64,000 nt of DNA, from NCBI GenBank assembly GCA_018818835.1, contig JAHIRD010000079.1, positions 1 through 64,000 of the forward strand. The letters run 5' to 3'. Shown here piece by piece: positions 52,643 to 60,102 of the stretch. Within the stretch, counting starts at the first letter, position 1. The number at the start of each line of letters is the position of its first letter. The translations under genes were made by a program, and so were the position numbers. Source of the stretch: Pseudomonadota bacterium (GTDB lineage Bacteria; Desulfobacterota; Desulfobacteria; Desulfobacterales; Desulfolunaceae). The notes beneath the pieces are model-generated. The model was not told the DNA's origin. It ran no database searches and saw nothing but the letters and a program-made list of their open reading frames with translations.

Positions 52643-53017
52643 TCAATCTAAGATCTTATCCAGTTTTTCCGCAATGGCCTCGGCAGTGAATGGTTTGACA
52701 ACATAGTTGGACACCCCGGCCTGTACCGCTTCAATGACGTTTTGCTTTTGGGCCTCTGCGGTGACCATCAAAAAAGGGACTTCTTTGTAAACCGGATCTG
52801 ATCGTACCGTTTTCAAAAGATCAAGGCCCGTCATCTTGGGCATGTTCCAGTCAGAGATAATGAGATCGTAGGTGGTTTTCTTCATTTCTTCAAGGGCGGT
52901 GGTCCCGTCATCCGCCTCGCTTATATTGGTGTACCCCAGCTGTTTGAGAATATTTTTCATGATGCGGCGCATGGTGGCGAAGTCATCTACAACAAGAATT
53001 TTTAAAGACGTATTCAT
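52643..53017 (-). CDS. cheY: CheY-type chemotaxis response regulator
   Basis: A 124-residue single-domain receiver. The acidic pair is 'VVDDF' (D11/D12), the phospho-acceptor D56 is in 'LIISDWNMPKMTG', Thr in 'FLMVTAEA' and Lys in 'YVVKPFTAE' are all present; 'DWNMPKMTG' is characteristic of true CheY proteins. The ATG at 53017 has GAGAGGA upstream; 15 extra residues from 53062 are unlikely. It follows cheX by 57 bases. Phospho-CheY binds the flagellar switch (FliM) to change rotation; CheX, next door, would dephosphorylate it. Confidence 0.93.
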   Translation of the reverse strand: MNTSLKILVVDDFATMRRIMKNILKQLGYTNISEADDGTTALEEMKKTTYDLIISDWNMPKMTGLDLLKTVRSDPVYKEVPFLMVTAEAQKQNVIEAVQAGVSNYVVKPFTAEAIAEKLDKILD

Positions 53018-53074
53018 AGGCCATCCTCTCGTATTCCGAATGTCAGAACGTATTGCAGGCAAGGACTGTTCATT

Positions 53075-53536
53075 TTATGCTTCAAGACACACCTCAATGG
53101 TAAAACTCCCGTCGTCGGTTGTAAATGGAACCGCAATTTTGGGGCCATCGGTATAATGGGTTACACTATGGCCGGTGCCGCTGATCACCGTGGGAATGGC
53201 CGCATGAAAAATTCTCCCGATATCTTCAAGTTCCCGCCGGGCCTGCCCTGAAATCATATTCACCAGTTCCCCCACAGCATCGGCGACATCATGGTTCAAT
53301 TCCGTCATTTCTTCACCAAACATATTGGAGACAATTCGAAGAATACTTGACTGGTCAAACGTAACGGCAATAGTTCCGTTTGAATCACCTGTAATTCCGA
53401 TAACACCAGTGACGTCACCTTTGGCCTTGTCATCTTTCTTCAGATAGGGTTTGCCCACTCTGCAAATAACAAAGGCCATGGTGCTCAACACATTGGTCGT
53501 TGCGTTAATGAAGGGATTGATGAGGTTGGCATCCAT
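53075..53536 (-). CDS. cheX: CheX-type CheY-P phosphatase
   Basis: A 153-residue CheX/CheC-family protein. 'DAVGELVNMISGQARRELED' contains the E-x2-N catalytic pair of the phosphatase helix, here one copy, as in CheX. 'GVIGITGDSNGTIAVTFDQ' and 'KIAVPFTTDDGSFTIEVCLE' form the surrounding beta-sheets. CheX removes the phosphate from CheY. It lies just upstream of cheY in the same direction, which supports the pairing. AAAGGAT precedes the ATG. Confidence 0.9.
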   Translation of the reverse strand: MDANLINPFINATTNVLSTMAFVICRVGKPYLKKDDKAKGDVTGVIGITGDSNGTIAVTFDQSSILRIVSNMFGEEMTELNHDVADAVGELVNMISGQARRELEDIGRIFHAAIPTVISGTGHSVTHYTDGPKIAVPFTTDDGSFTIEVCLEA

Positions 53537-53577
53537 CCTTTAGTTCGTCTTCCTTTCCGGGGATTGAATTCATTTGA

Positions 53578-53928
53578 TCATACCATATCCGAGTCAGCCG
53601 CATTGTATTTCACAATATTTTTCAGATGAGTGTAACTATCAAGATCCACCGAATCGAAAAAAATGGCATAGCCCTCGTTGCTGTCCCTGACCACATGACC
53701 TTCCATTTTCAAAACAAGCTCATTTTCAAGGCCCGAGAGCATGATTTCCACCTGACAGGGAGTATCCAGCTTGAGTTTAATGTCTGTTTTAATAAACACA
53801 CTCCTCAAGCTCAGGTCACGGGAACTCCCCTTGTATTTGCTTTTCATGCCGTCCGACATCACCGTGACCTCGGTATCAAAATCGACCCGGATCCCTTTAC
53901 GGCGTTCGTGTCCACCCTGTTTCAGCAT
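53578..53928 (-). CDS. PilZ-domain protein
   Basis: A 116-residue single PilZ domain. The c-di-GMP motif RxxxR is present near the N-terminus ('ERRKGIRVDF') and the second motif is 'RDLSLRSVFI', a D-x-S-x-x-S variant in which the usual final Gly is Ser. The beta-barrel pattern continues ('PCQVEIMLSGLE', 'VVRDSNEGYAIFF'). The protein probably binds c-di-GMP and passes the signal to a partner, likely the flagellar motor or the FleQ-like activator; the Ser substitution makes binding somewhat less certain. Confidence 0.85.
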   Translation of the reverse strand: MLKQGGHERRKGIRVDFDTEVTVMSDGMKSKYKGSSRDLSLRSVFIKTDIKLKLDTPCQVEIMLSGLENELVLKMEGHVVRDSNEGYAIFFDSVDLDSYTHLKNIVKYNAADSDMV

Positions 53929-53988
53929 TATATTATCTCCACACGTCTTATGGAATGCGGATAACCATCCCTCTGCCCAACATTCCCT

Positions 53989-54552
53989 TTAAGCATTTTG
54001 GGAACCGGAGGACCGGATATGCTTCCTGTGCTGACTAAATGCATATTGAACGAGGAGGTCCTTTTCTGACTCACTTAAATCAACAAACTCGATTCCCGTC
54101 AGATAAAGGGTATCATTTTCATCCTCTTTGGGAACGATTCTGACCACACGCCCAAGGACATCCAGCTGCCCCCTGTAAGAGCCTTTAAACGTGATGGAAA
54201 GGTGAAGCAAACGGCCCTTACACAGGCCCTCAGTGAGCAACACGCTGATGCCCGATCCGCTTATATCCACTGTATCATGGACTTCCAGTTCCCTTTTTTT
54301 CGTCTCCCCTTTCTCAAGGGTTTCAAGGACCCGGTCCAATTTGTCGTCAATCCGAATCACCATGGATGTAAGCAGGGAAATAGCCTGGGCCATGTCCCTG
54401 TCTCCCGAGGGGAAGATATCCGTCAGCGGTTTGATGTCAAAACATTTCCGAACCTTTCCCTTGTGGTGTTCATCAACCAGCGTCACTCGGGTTTTCGCCG
54501 AAATCGGGGCTCTGAAATAATTCCGTTTCACGGAAGGCTTGGTATCATTCAT
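53989..54552 (-). CDS. PilZ-domain protein with helical insertion
   Basis: A 187-residue protein. The RxxxR motif is at R10-R14 ('KRNYFRAPI') and the D-x-S-x-x-G motif follows only at about residue 96 ('DTVDISGSGIS'), about 80 residues later instead of ~25. The inserted part is helical and likely a coiled coil ('QAISLLTSMVIRIDDKLDRV'). The rest of the PilZ barrel ('LLHLSITFKGSYRGQLDVLG', 'GIEFVDLSESEKD') is complete. It should sense c-di-GMP with an added dimerisation element. It is in line with the smaller PilZ gene (60 bases away). Confidence 0.82.
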   Translation of the reverse strand: MNDTKPSVKRNYFRAPISAKTRVTLVDEHHKGKVRKCFDIKPLTDIFPSGDRDMAQAISLLTSMVIRIDDKLDRVLETLEKGETKKRELEVHDTVDISGSGISVLLTEGLCKGRLLHLSITFKGSYRGQLDVLGRVVRIVPKEDENDTLYLTGIEFVDLSESEKDLLVQYAFSQHRKHIRSSGSQNA

Positions 54553-54721
54553 AGTGTTTCACGACCACTCATACTCAAAGGAAAACGAAACAGCCTGACA
54601 TAGGCTTAGCTGAACAGCTGATGGAAAAGGATGAAAAATAATTAAATTCATGAAAATTATACCATTTGCATCCCCAGGTGTAAATACGTAAACGTTTTGC
54701 AACAAAAATAAAAACCCTGCT

Positions 54722-56230
54722 TCAAACAAAATTCCATCGTCCGCTTTCCACCAGTTTGAAAAAGGTATCCACGACCCGGGGATCAAACTGGGCTCCTGAT
54801 CCGTCCCGGATGATGGATGACACTTTTTCAAGGTCCAGCTTCTTTCGGTAAGCTCTGTCCGAGGCCATGGCATCATAGGCATCTGCCACGGACATAATAC
54901 GGGACAAAAATGGAATAGCCACCCCTTTGAGGCCGTCCGGGTAGCCTGATCCGTCAAACCGTTCATGGTGATGCCGAATAATCTGGGTTTCCCTGTCCCA
55001 CAGCCCCAGTTGGCTGACGATCATGGCTCCGATGACCGGATGTTCCTTGATGATTTCAAATTCCTCATCCGTAAGTCGGCCCGGCTTAAGAAGAATGTTA
55101 TCCCGGATCCCGATTTTGCCGATATCATGGAGCCTTCCGGCAAAGTTTAGAAGGTTTAATTCTTCCTCGCTGCATCCCATTTCACGGCCCAGGGCCACAG
55201 CCATTTCTGCCACCCGATTAGAGTGTTCCTTGGTGTAGGCATCCCGGGCTTCCACGGCCTTTACAAAGGCCCTGAGAGTGGAAAACAGATTTTCAGATAT
55301 GGTTTCATACAAGGCAATGTTCTCGGCTGTGTCCGCCGCTTTGGTTCCCATGAAGGACAAATAATAAAGATCCTTTTCATCGAACCTGTAATTGCCATCT
55401 TCCACAAAGGCCGTGACAACCCCGAACACCTTATCCCTGATTTTCAATGGGACAGCCATGGCGGAAAGAATCCTCTCGGGTAGGTCCTTGACGCCTGTGC
55501 ATTGGGAAACTAAAAGAGGAATGCCGTCTTCGACAATTTCAAGGACAAGAGCTTCCACGGCCGGTTCAATGGGGTGACTGATTGATCCCTTGGCCGATGA
55601 GGCCGTCACCTGGAAGGGTTTTTCCTGGGTAGGACTGATAATAAACAGGCGAGATTCATCGGCATGGGTTATGTCCCTGGCCAGCTCAACCACCCGTATA
55701 AAAAGCTCACGACTTGACGTCACCTGCTCAAAATCGTTCATGATTTTGTTCAGATTGTTCAATTCGTCGACCTTTCCTAATAGCTCAATATTCAATGCCT
55801 CAATCCGTTTTTTGCTATCCAGCTCCTTCTTTAAAAGAAGGTTATCTTCAAAAACCTTACGCTGCATCAATACACGCCTGACACAGAGCTCCATCTGCTC
55901 CAGATTCACGGGCTTGATCAGAAAATCCACCACTCCGTTTTTGAGTGTGTTGATTGTGTTTTCAAGGGAGGGATAACCGGTCATGACAATCACAGGGATG
56001 GTCATGTCTATTTCCCGGATATGCTCTGCCAGCTCAAGACCGTCCATGCCGGGCATGTTGATGTCCGTAAAACAGCAGTCCACCTCAGTATTTTCAAGGA
56101 CGGTCAAAGCATCTTTGCCATTCACGGCAGTGATGACGTGGTAATCCTTCTGCAAAAAATATTCACTTGCCACTTCGAGAATACTCTCCTCGTCGTCAAC
56201 AAACAAAATGGTCTTTTTATCGTGTGTCAT
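54722..56230 (-). CDS. Response regulator with GAF and HD-GYP domains
   Basis: A 502-residue c-di-GMP phosphodiesterase-type regulator. The receiver domain (1-125) is complete: 'FVDDEE', D56 in 'CCFTDINMPGMDG', Lys in 'FLIKPVNLEQ'. A coiled linker and a GAF-like domain (about 170-310, 'MAVPLKIRDKVFGVVTAF') lead to the HD-GYP domain: 'HSNRVAEMAVALGRE', 'LHDIGKIGI', 'HPVIGAMIV', 'HHHERFDGSGYPDGL'. HD-GYP proteins hydrolyse c-di-GMP. It is the first gene of the motility block on this strand and, with two PilZ proteins and a FleQ-like activator nearby, it probably sets the c-di-GMP level for swimming. Confidence 0.93.
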   Translation of the reverse strand: MTHDKKTILFVDDEESILEVASEYFLQKDYHVITAVNGKDALTVLENTEVDCCFTDINMPGMDGLELAEHIREIDMTIPVIVMTGYPSLENTINTLKNGVVDFLIKPVNLEQMELCVRRVLMQRKVFEDNLLLKKELDSKKRIEALNIELLGKVDELNNLNKIMNDFEQVTSSRELFIRVVELARDITHADESRLFIISPTQEKPFQVTASSAKGSISHPIEPAVEALVLEIVEDGIPLLVSQCTGVKDLPERILSAMAVPLKIRDKVFGVVTAFVEDGNYRFDEKDLYYLSFMGTKAADTAENIALYETISENLFSTLRAFVKAVEARDAYTKEHSNRVAEMAVALGREMGCSEEELNLLNFAGRLHDIGKIGIRDNILLKPGRLTDEEFEIIKEHPVIGAMIVSQLGLWDRETQIIRHHHERFDGSGYPDGLKGVAIPFLSRIMSVADAYDAMASDRAYRKKLDLEKVSSIIRDGSGAQFDPRVVDTFFKLVESGRWNFV

Positions 56231-56631
56231 GCGTGTTTAATCCAACGTTTATTTCGTTTTAGAACAAGGGAAATACGACACATCACATGATGGTGCCTGG
56301 GGCGGAAGCTTCATCTTTTAGCCTGATACCGGGTTCTTTGGAAATTTTCGATCCTATATGCAATGGGGCTGCACCTGGGGTCAATAAAACTTCTTTATCT
56401 TTTTTCAGAATAAAATCTGCATCTTACGCACGCACACGATCAAATGTGTCACCTAATTTTGGCAGGTTTTCATGAATGTTACGGTTGAAGGTGTTTATAT
56501 TTGTCATAACTCTGTCCAATTATGTTAAAACATTTTCCATGATATTGCAAAAAGAAAGTGGATCGTTTAAAAGAAACTGTCACTGGGGAAAAATCCCATG
56601 GAGGATCATTTTTTTATCCGGAGTTCTATAG
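56231..56631. other. Divergent non-coding gap
   Basis: This 400-base gap between the HD-GYP gene (minus) and the helicase gene (plus) must hold both promoters. No consensus sigma-54 or sigma-70 pair, strong hairpin or family repeat was recognised. No small gene with a ribosome site is supported. Confidence 0.5.
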
Positions 56632-58014
56632 ATGCGCATTATTTTAAACAATTCCATCCGCTTGCCCCAGGTCTCCGACGAACTCGGGCAGCTGCTTAAA
56701 AAAAACCTGACTCTCCCCAATCCCATCTGGCTCGATAACGAACGGCAAGGGCGCTGGAACAAAGGGGTGCCCAGATACTTGGAATTTTACAGGGAGAATG
56801 ACGATTCCCTCGAAATCCCCAGGGGATACATGCGACCATTGATAAACATCCTTGGAGGCCTGAACATTCATTTTGACATGGATGATCAACGACGAATGCT
56901 TCCTGAAACTCAATTTTGCTTCAAGGGTGACCTGAAATCCTTTCAAAAAAAAGCCGTGGAACAGGTCCTTAAAAAACATTTTGCCGTACTCACTGCCCCC
57001 ACGGGTTCCGGAAAAACCGTTATGATGCTTGCAATCATCGCACAACGCAAGCAGCCCACCCTTATCGTCGTCCACACCCGCGATCTTGCGACCCAGTGGA
57101 TCAACCGCATTGGTCAGTTTTTAGGTCTTCCCGAAAAAGAAGTGGGTTTTATCGGATCGGGGAAATTCTCCTTGGGCAAACACATCACGGTGGCCATGAT
57201 CCAGTCCCTTTATAAACGCATCCCGGACATCGTCCCCCATGTAGGGCATCTTGTGGTGGATGAATGCCATAGAACCCCCAGCCGGACATTTTACGAAGGG
57301 GTAAGGGTGTTTGATTCCTATTACATGACCGGCCTCTCAGCAACGCCTTACAGACGGGATCGACTGTCCAGCTTGATTTTCTGGCACTTGGGAGATCAAG
57401 CCTTTGAAGTGAACAAAAAGGATCTGGTTAACCGGGGTCATATCCTGCAGGCCGAAGTGATCCTCAGGCCCACGAGCTTTACGTCCCAAACCGATCCCAC
57501 ATATCACTACGGGAAACTCATGGCTGAGTTGATCGAAGATCAGGAACGAAACGAGCTTATCGCCTCGGATGTGGCCCATGAATCAAAAAACAAACATGGT
57601 GTCTGCCTGGTTCTGTCTGACCGAAAAAACCACTGCCGGGCCATTGAGCATCTCTTAAAATCCCGGCACGGTTTGGACCCCGTCCTTCTGACCGGAGATC
57701 TAAAAGCGGATGAGAGACATAGCATCATGGAACGTCTTGACCGTCAGGAAATCAGCATTCTCATCGCCACAAGCCAACTTCTTGGGGAAGGCTTTGACTC
57801 CAAACAGCTGTCCAGTCTTTTCCTGATCTACCCCATACGATTCTCAGGACGCCTACTTCAGTATCTCGGTAGGATTCTCAGGCCTGGCAACGATAAAAAA
57901 GCCAGGGTTTTTGATTATGTGGATGCGAATATCGGTGTTCTCGAAGCTGCCGCCAATGCACGCCAACAGGTCTACCACCAGGACGGGAGCGGTCCTGAGC
58001 CATGCCTGGCCTGA
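56632..58014 (+). CDS. XPB/ResIII-like DEAD/DEAH helicase
   Basis: A 460-residue superfamily 2 helicase. After an N-terminal ~95-residue region, the core has the Q-like stretch 'LKSFQKKAVEQVL', Walker A 'APTGSGKTVMML' (about 122), 'VDECHRTPS' (motif II, DECH), 'LSATPYRRD' (III), 'CLVLSDRKNHC' (IV), 'LIATSQLLGEGFDSKQL' (V) and 'QYLGRILRPG' (VI). Similar stand-alone bacterial proteins are annotated as XPB-like or type III restriction-like helicases; no methylase or nuclease gene is adjacent, so a restriction role is not supported. GGAG precedes the ATG. It is followed at 85 bases by the lrp promoter. Confidence 0.88.
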   Translation: MRIILNNSIRLPQVSDELGQLLKKNLTLPNPIWLDNERQGRWNKGVPRYLEFYRENDDSLEIPRGYMRPLINILGGLNIHFDMDDQRRMLPETQFCFKGDLKSFQKKAVEQVLKKHFAVLTAPTGSGKTVMMLAIIAQRKQPTLIVVHTRDLATQWINRIGQFLGLPEKEVGFIGSGKFSLGKHITVAMIQSLYKRIPDIVPHVGHLVVDECHRTPSRTFYEGVRVFDSYYMTGLSATPYRRDRLSSLIFWHLGDQAFEVNKKDLVNRGHILQAEVILRPTSFTSQTDPTYHYGKLMAELIEDQERNELIASDVAHESKNKHGVCLVLSDRKNHCRAIEHLLKSRHGLDPVLLTGDLKADERHSIMERLDRQEISILIATSQLLGEGFDSKQLSSLFLIYPIRFSGRLLQYLGRILRPGNDKKARVFDYVDANIGVLEAAANARQQVYHQDGSGPEPCLA

Positions 58015-58091
58015 TCCATATCCCCATCCATACCTGGCCTGACCCATATCCCCAAAGAACTTTATTCTTTCTTTCCATCAAATAACCGCGT

Positions 58092-58127
58092 TATATTCTT
58101 GACACAAACCGTATCATGGATTATATT
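58092..58127 (+). promoter_or_regulatory. lrp-lysA sigma-70 promoter with shared lysine-gene element
   Basis: TTGACA (58099-58104) and TATATT (58122-58127) are exactly 17 bases apart. The predicted start is near 58134, which is downstream of the first possible ATG of the regulator (58116), so translation must begin at 58152. Bases 58092-58108 are identical to 11692-11708 in the dapL promoter. Confidence 0.82.
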
Positions 58128-58151
58128 TCCTTAAAAAAGGATAATAAGCGA

Positions 58152-58655
58152 ATGATTGACGAAACAAACTTAAAAATACTGAGCATCCTTCAACAAAAAG
58201 CCCGGGTCCCCAATGTGGAAGTGGCCCGACAGGTGAACATGGCCCCCTCCGCTGTCCTGGAGCGGATCAGAAAACTCGAGAAACAAGGCATCATTGACGG
58301 CTATGAGGTGATACTTAATCCCAAATGCCTCAACAGGGACATGGTGGCCTTTGTCCATGTATACCTTCATCATGCGTCCCAATCGGACCAAACAGGCCCC
58401 TTGCTTGCACGAATTCCTGAAATTCAGGAGATTCATTTCGTCACTGGCAAAGATTGTTTTCTGGTCAAAATCAGGGTTTCAGGAACAGCTGCCCTTGGGG
58501 AAACCTTGACCCAAAAAATTGGTGCCATTGCCGAGGTGAAACGAACGGAAACAACCATTGTGCTTAAAACATACAAGGAAAGTTCCCAGATCCCCCTGGA
58601 TTCAGTCAATATCAGTGAAATCATTGAAACCCCTCATCATGAACCAAAGGAGTAA
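58152..58655 (+). CDS. Lrp/AsnC-family regulator
   Basis: A 167-residue feast/famine regulator. The N-terminal HTH reads 'DETNLKILSILQQKARVPNV' then 'EVARQVNMAPSAVLERIRKL', ended by 'GIIDGYEVILNP'. The C-terminal RAM (ligand-binding, oligomerisation) domain includes 'MVAFVHVYLHHASQ', 'IQEIHFVTGKDCFLVKIRV' and 'KRTETTIVLKTYKE'. The start at 58152 is used because the promoter covers the upstream ATG. It sits 11 bases before lysA and is almost surely co-transcribed with it, so a role in lysine-dependent control of lysA, and perhaps of dapL, is a reasonable inference. The effector is not known. Confidence 0.9.
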   Translation: MIDETNLKILSILQQKARVPNVEVARQVNMAPSAVLERIRKLEKQGIIDGYEVILNPKCLNRDMVAFVHVYLHHASQSDQTGPLLARIPEIQEIHFVTGKDCFLVKIRVSGTAALGETLTQKIGAIAEVKRTETTIVLKTYKESSQIPLDSVNISEIIETPHHEPKE

Positions 58656-58666
58656 AACAAAAAACC

Positions 58667-59932
58667 ATGCCCTTATCTCACGACTATACGGACCGTTTGT
58701 CACCCATGCTCAAGGACATTGTCCGGCACTTTGGAACCCCCTTTCATATCTATGATGAAAAAGGAATTAAACATACCGGCGCACAATTGATCAAAGCCCT
58801 GGGGCAGATCGAAGGATTCAGGGAGTATTTTGCTGTCAAAGCCCTCCCCAATCCCGCGATTCTCTCTATCATGGGTCGCATGGGTTTCGGATTTGACTGC
58901 AGTTCCATCCCCGAGCTGGTCCTGTCGCGAAATACCGGGGCTCGGGGTGAGGATCTGATGTTCACATCCAACAACACAAGCCAGGAGGAATTTTTAGCGG
59001 CGGAACAGAACGGTGGTTGCATCCTGAACCTTGATGACATCACCCTGATTGACTCGGTGCCCACCATGCCGGAACTTATCTGTTTCAGGTACAACCCCGG
59101 TCCACGACGAACAGGCAACGAAATCATCGGAAACCCCGTGGAAGCCAAATACGGCGTGAGTTATGAACAGCTGACGGACGCATACAAAAAAGCCAAAAAA
59201 AGAGGGGCAAAACGTTTCGGCATGCACACCATGCTGGCGTCCAATGAACGAAACTACAGCTACATGGTTGAAACCACCCGAATGATCCTTGACATGGTCG
59301 CCCAGGTCTCGGCCGAACTTGACATCCGTTTTGAGTTTGTCAACATCGGCGGTGGGCTGGGTATTCCATACAAACCCGAAGACAACGCCCTGGACCTGGT
59401 GGCCATGGGCTCTGAAATTACTGAACTTTTCACATCTTTTAAGCAAAATAACGGATACGCACCCCGGCTTTATCTCGAAAGTGGGCGTTATATGACGGGA
59501 CCCCACGGGGCTCTGGTGGTCTCGGCCATCAACCGTAAAGACATATACAGGTCCTATATCGGCGTTGATGCCTGTATGTCGTCCTTGATGAGACCCGGCA
59601 TATACGGTGCCTATCATCATATCACCGTTCACGGGAAAGAAAACGCACCCGCCAATACGGTGGTGGACGTGGTGGGCTCCCTATGCGAAAACAATGACAA
59701 ATTCGCGATCCAGCGTTCATTGCCCGTTATTGAAAAAGGTGATCTTCTCCTGATACACGATACCGGTGCCCACGGACATGCCATGGGATTCAACTACAAT
59801 GCGAAAATGAGGCCCAAGGAGCTATTACTGAGGGAAAACGGCAAGGTGGAGCTGATCCGTCGCGAGGAAACCATGGAAGACTATTTCAGGACCCTGTTGT
59901 TTGAGCCTGATATTTTTCAACCAACAAAATAA
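58667..59932 (+). CDS. lysA: Diaminopimelate decarboxylase
   Basis: A 421-residue fold-type III PLP decarboxylase. It catalyses meso-diaminopimelate to L-lysine, the last step of lysine synthesis. The PLP lysine is K58 in 'YFAVKALPNP'; 'GFDCSSIPELVLSRNTGA', the glycine loop 'VNIGGGLGIPY', 'LYLESGRYMTGPHGALV' and the active-site Cys/Asp in 'VVGSLCENNDKF' are all seen. The last motif (C-E-x-x-D) distinguishes DAP decarboxylase from many arginine or ornithine enzymes, though the protein is of a divergent subgroup. It works in the same pathway as DapL at 11844. The ATG stands 12 bases after AAAGGAG, a wide spacing. Confidence 0.88.
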   Translation: MPLSHDYTDRLSPMLKDIVRHFGTPFHIYDEKGIKHTGAQLIKALGQIEGFREYFAVKALPNPAILSIMGRMGFGFDCSSIPELVLSRNTGARGEDLMFTSNNTSQEEFLAAEQNGGCILNLDDITLIDSVPTMPELICFRYNPGPRRTGNEIIGNPVEAKYGVSYEQLTDAYKKAKKRGAKRFGMHTMLASNERNYSYMVETTRMILDMVAQVSAELDIRFEFVNIGGGLGIPYKPEDNALDLVAMGSEITELFTSFKQNNGYAPRLYLESGRYMTGPHGALVVSAINRKDIYRSYIGVDACMSSLMRPGIYGAYHHITVHGKENAPANTVVDVVGSLCENNDKFAIQRSLPVIEKGDLLLIHDTGAHGHAMGFNYNAKMRPKELLLRENGKVELIRREETMEDYFRTLLFEPDIFQPTK

Positions 59933-59979
59933 TGGCATTCATGGTGAGTATAAAAATACCCGCCTTCGCGGGGAGCTGG

Positions 59980-60012
59980 CCCCATAAGTCCCATAGCTCC
60001 CATAAGTCCCAG
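59980..60012. repeat. 9-bp-period microsatellite
   Basis: About three to four units of 'cataagtcc/catagctcc' with 9-base period, related to the copies at 16598, 22611 and 35890. A 20-base stretch at 59938-59957 is the exact reverse complement of 151-170, across the end of the PqqD-like gene, another dispersed repeat. Confidence 0.7.
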
Positions 60013-60021
60013 GCTCGTCAC

Positions 60022-60064
60022 CAAAAAAAATCACCCCATGCACCGTAAAGCACATGGGGTGATC
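60022..60064 (-). terminator. Rho-independent terminator of the zinc-ribbon protein gene
   Basis: TCACCCCATG pairs with CATGGGGTGA around a short loop; on the minus strand the stem is followed by eight T. It lies 39 bases after the stop of the gene ending at 60103. For lysA (plus strand) the same hairpin has no T-run, so it may stop that transcript only weakly. Confidence 0.9.
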
Positions 60065-60102
60065 AACCAACGACAAGGCTCCTTAATAGAGCCATTCACA
60101 TG

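Noticed and set aside
56632-58014. Helicase as part of a restriction or defence system
   Set aside because: No methylase, nuclease or other defence gene lies next to it; neighbours are a signalling gene and the lysine operon.
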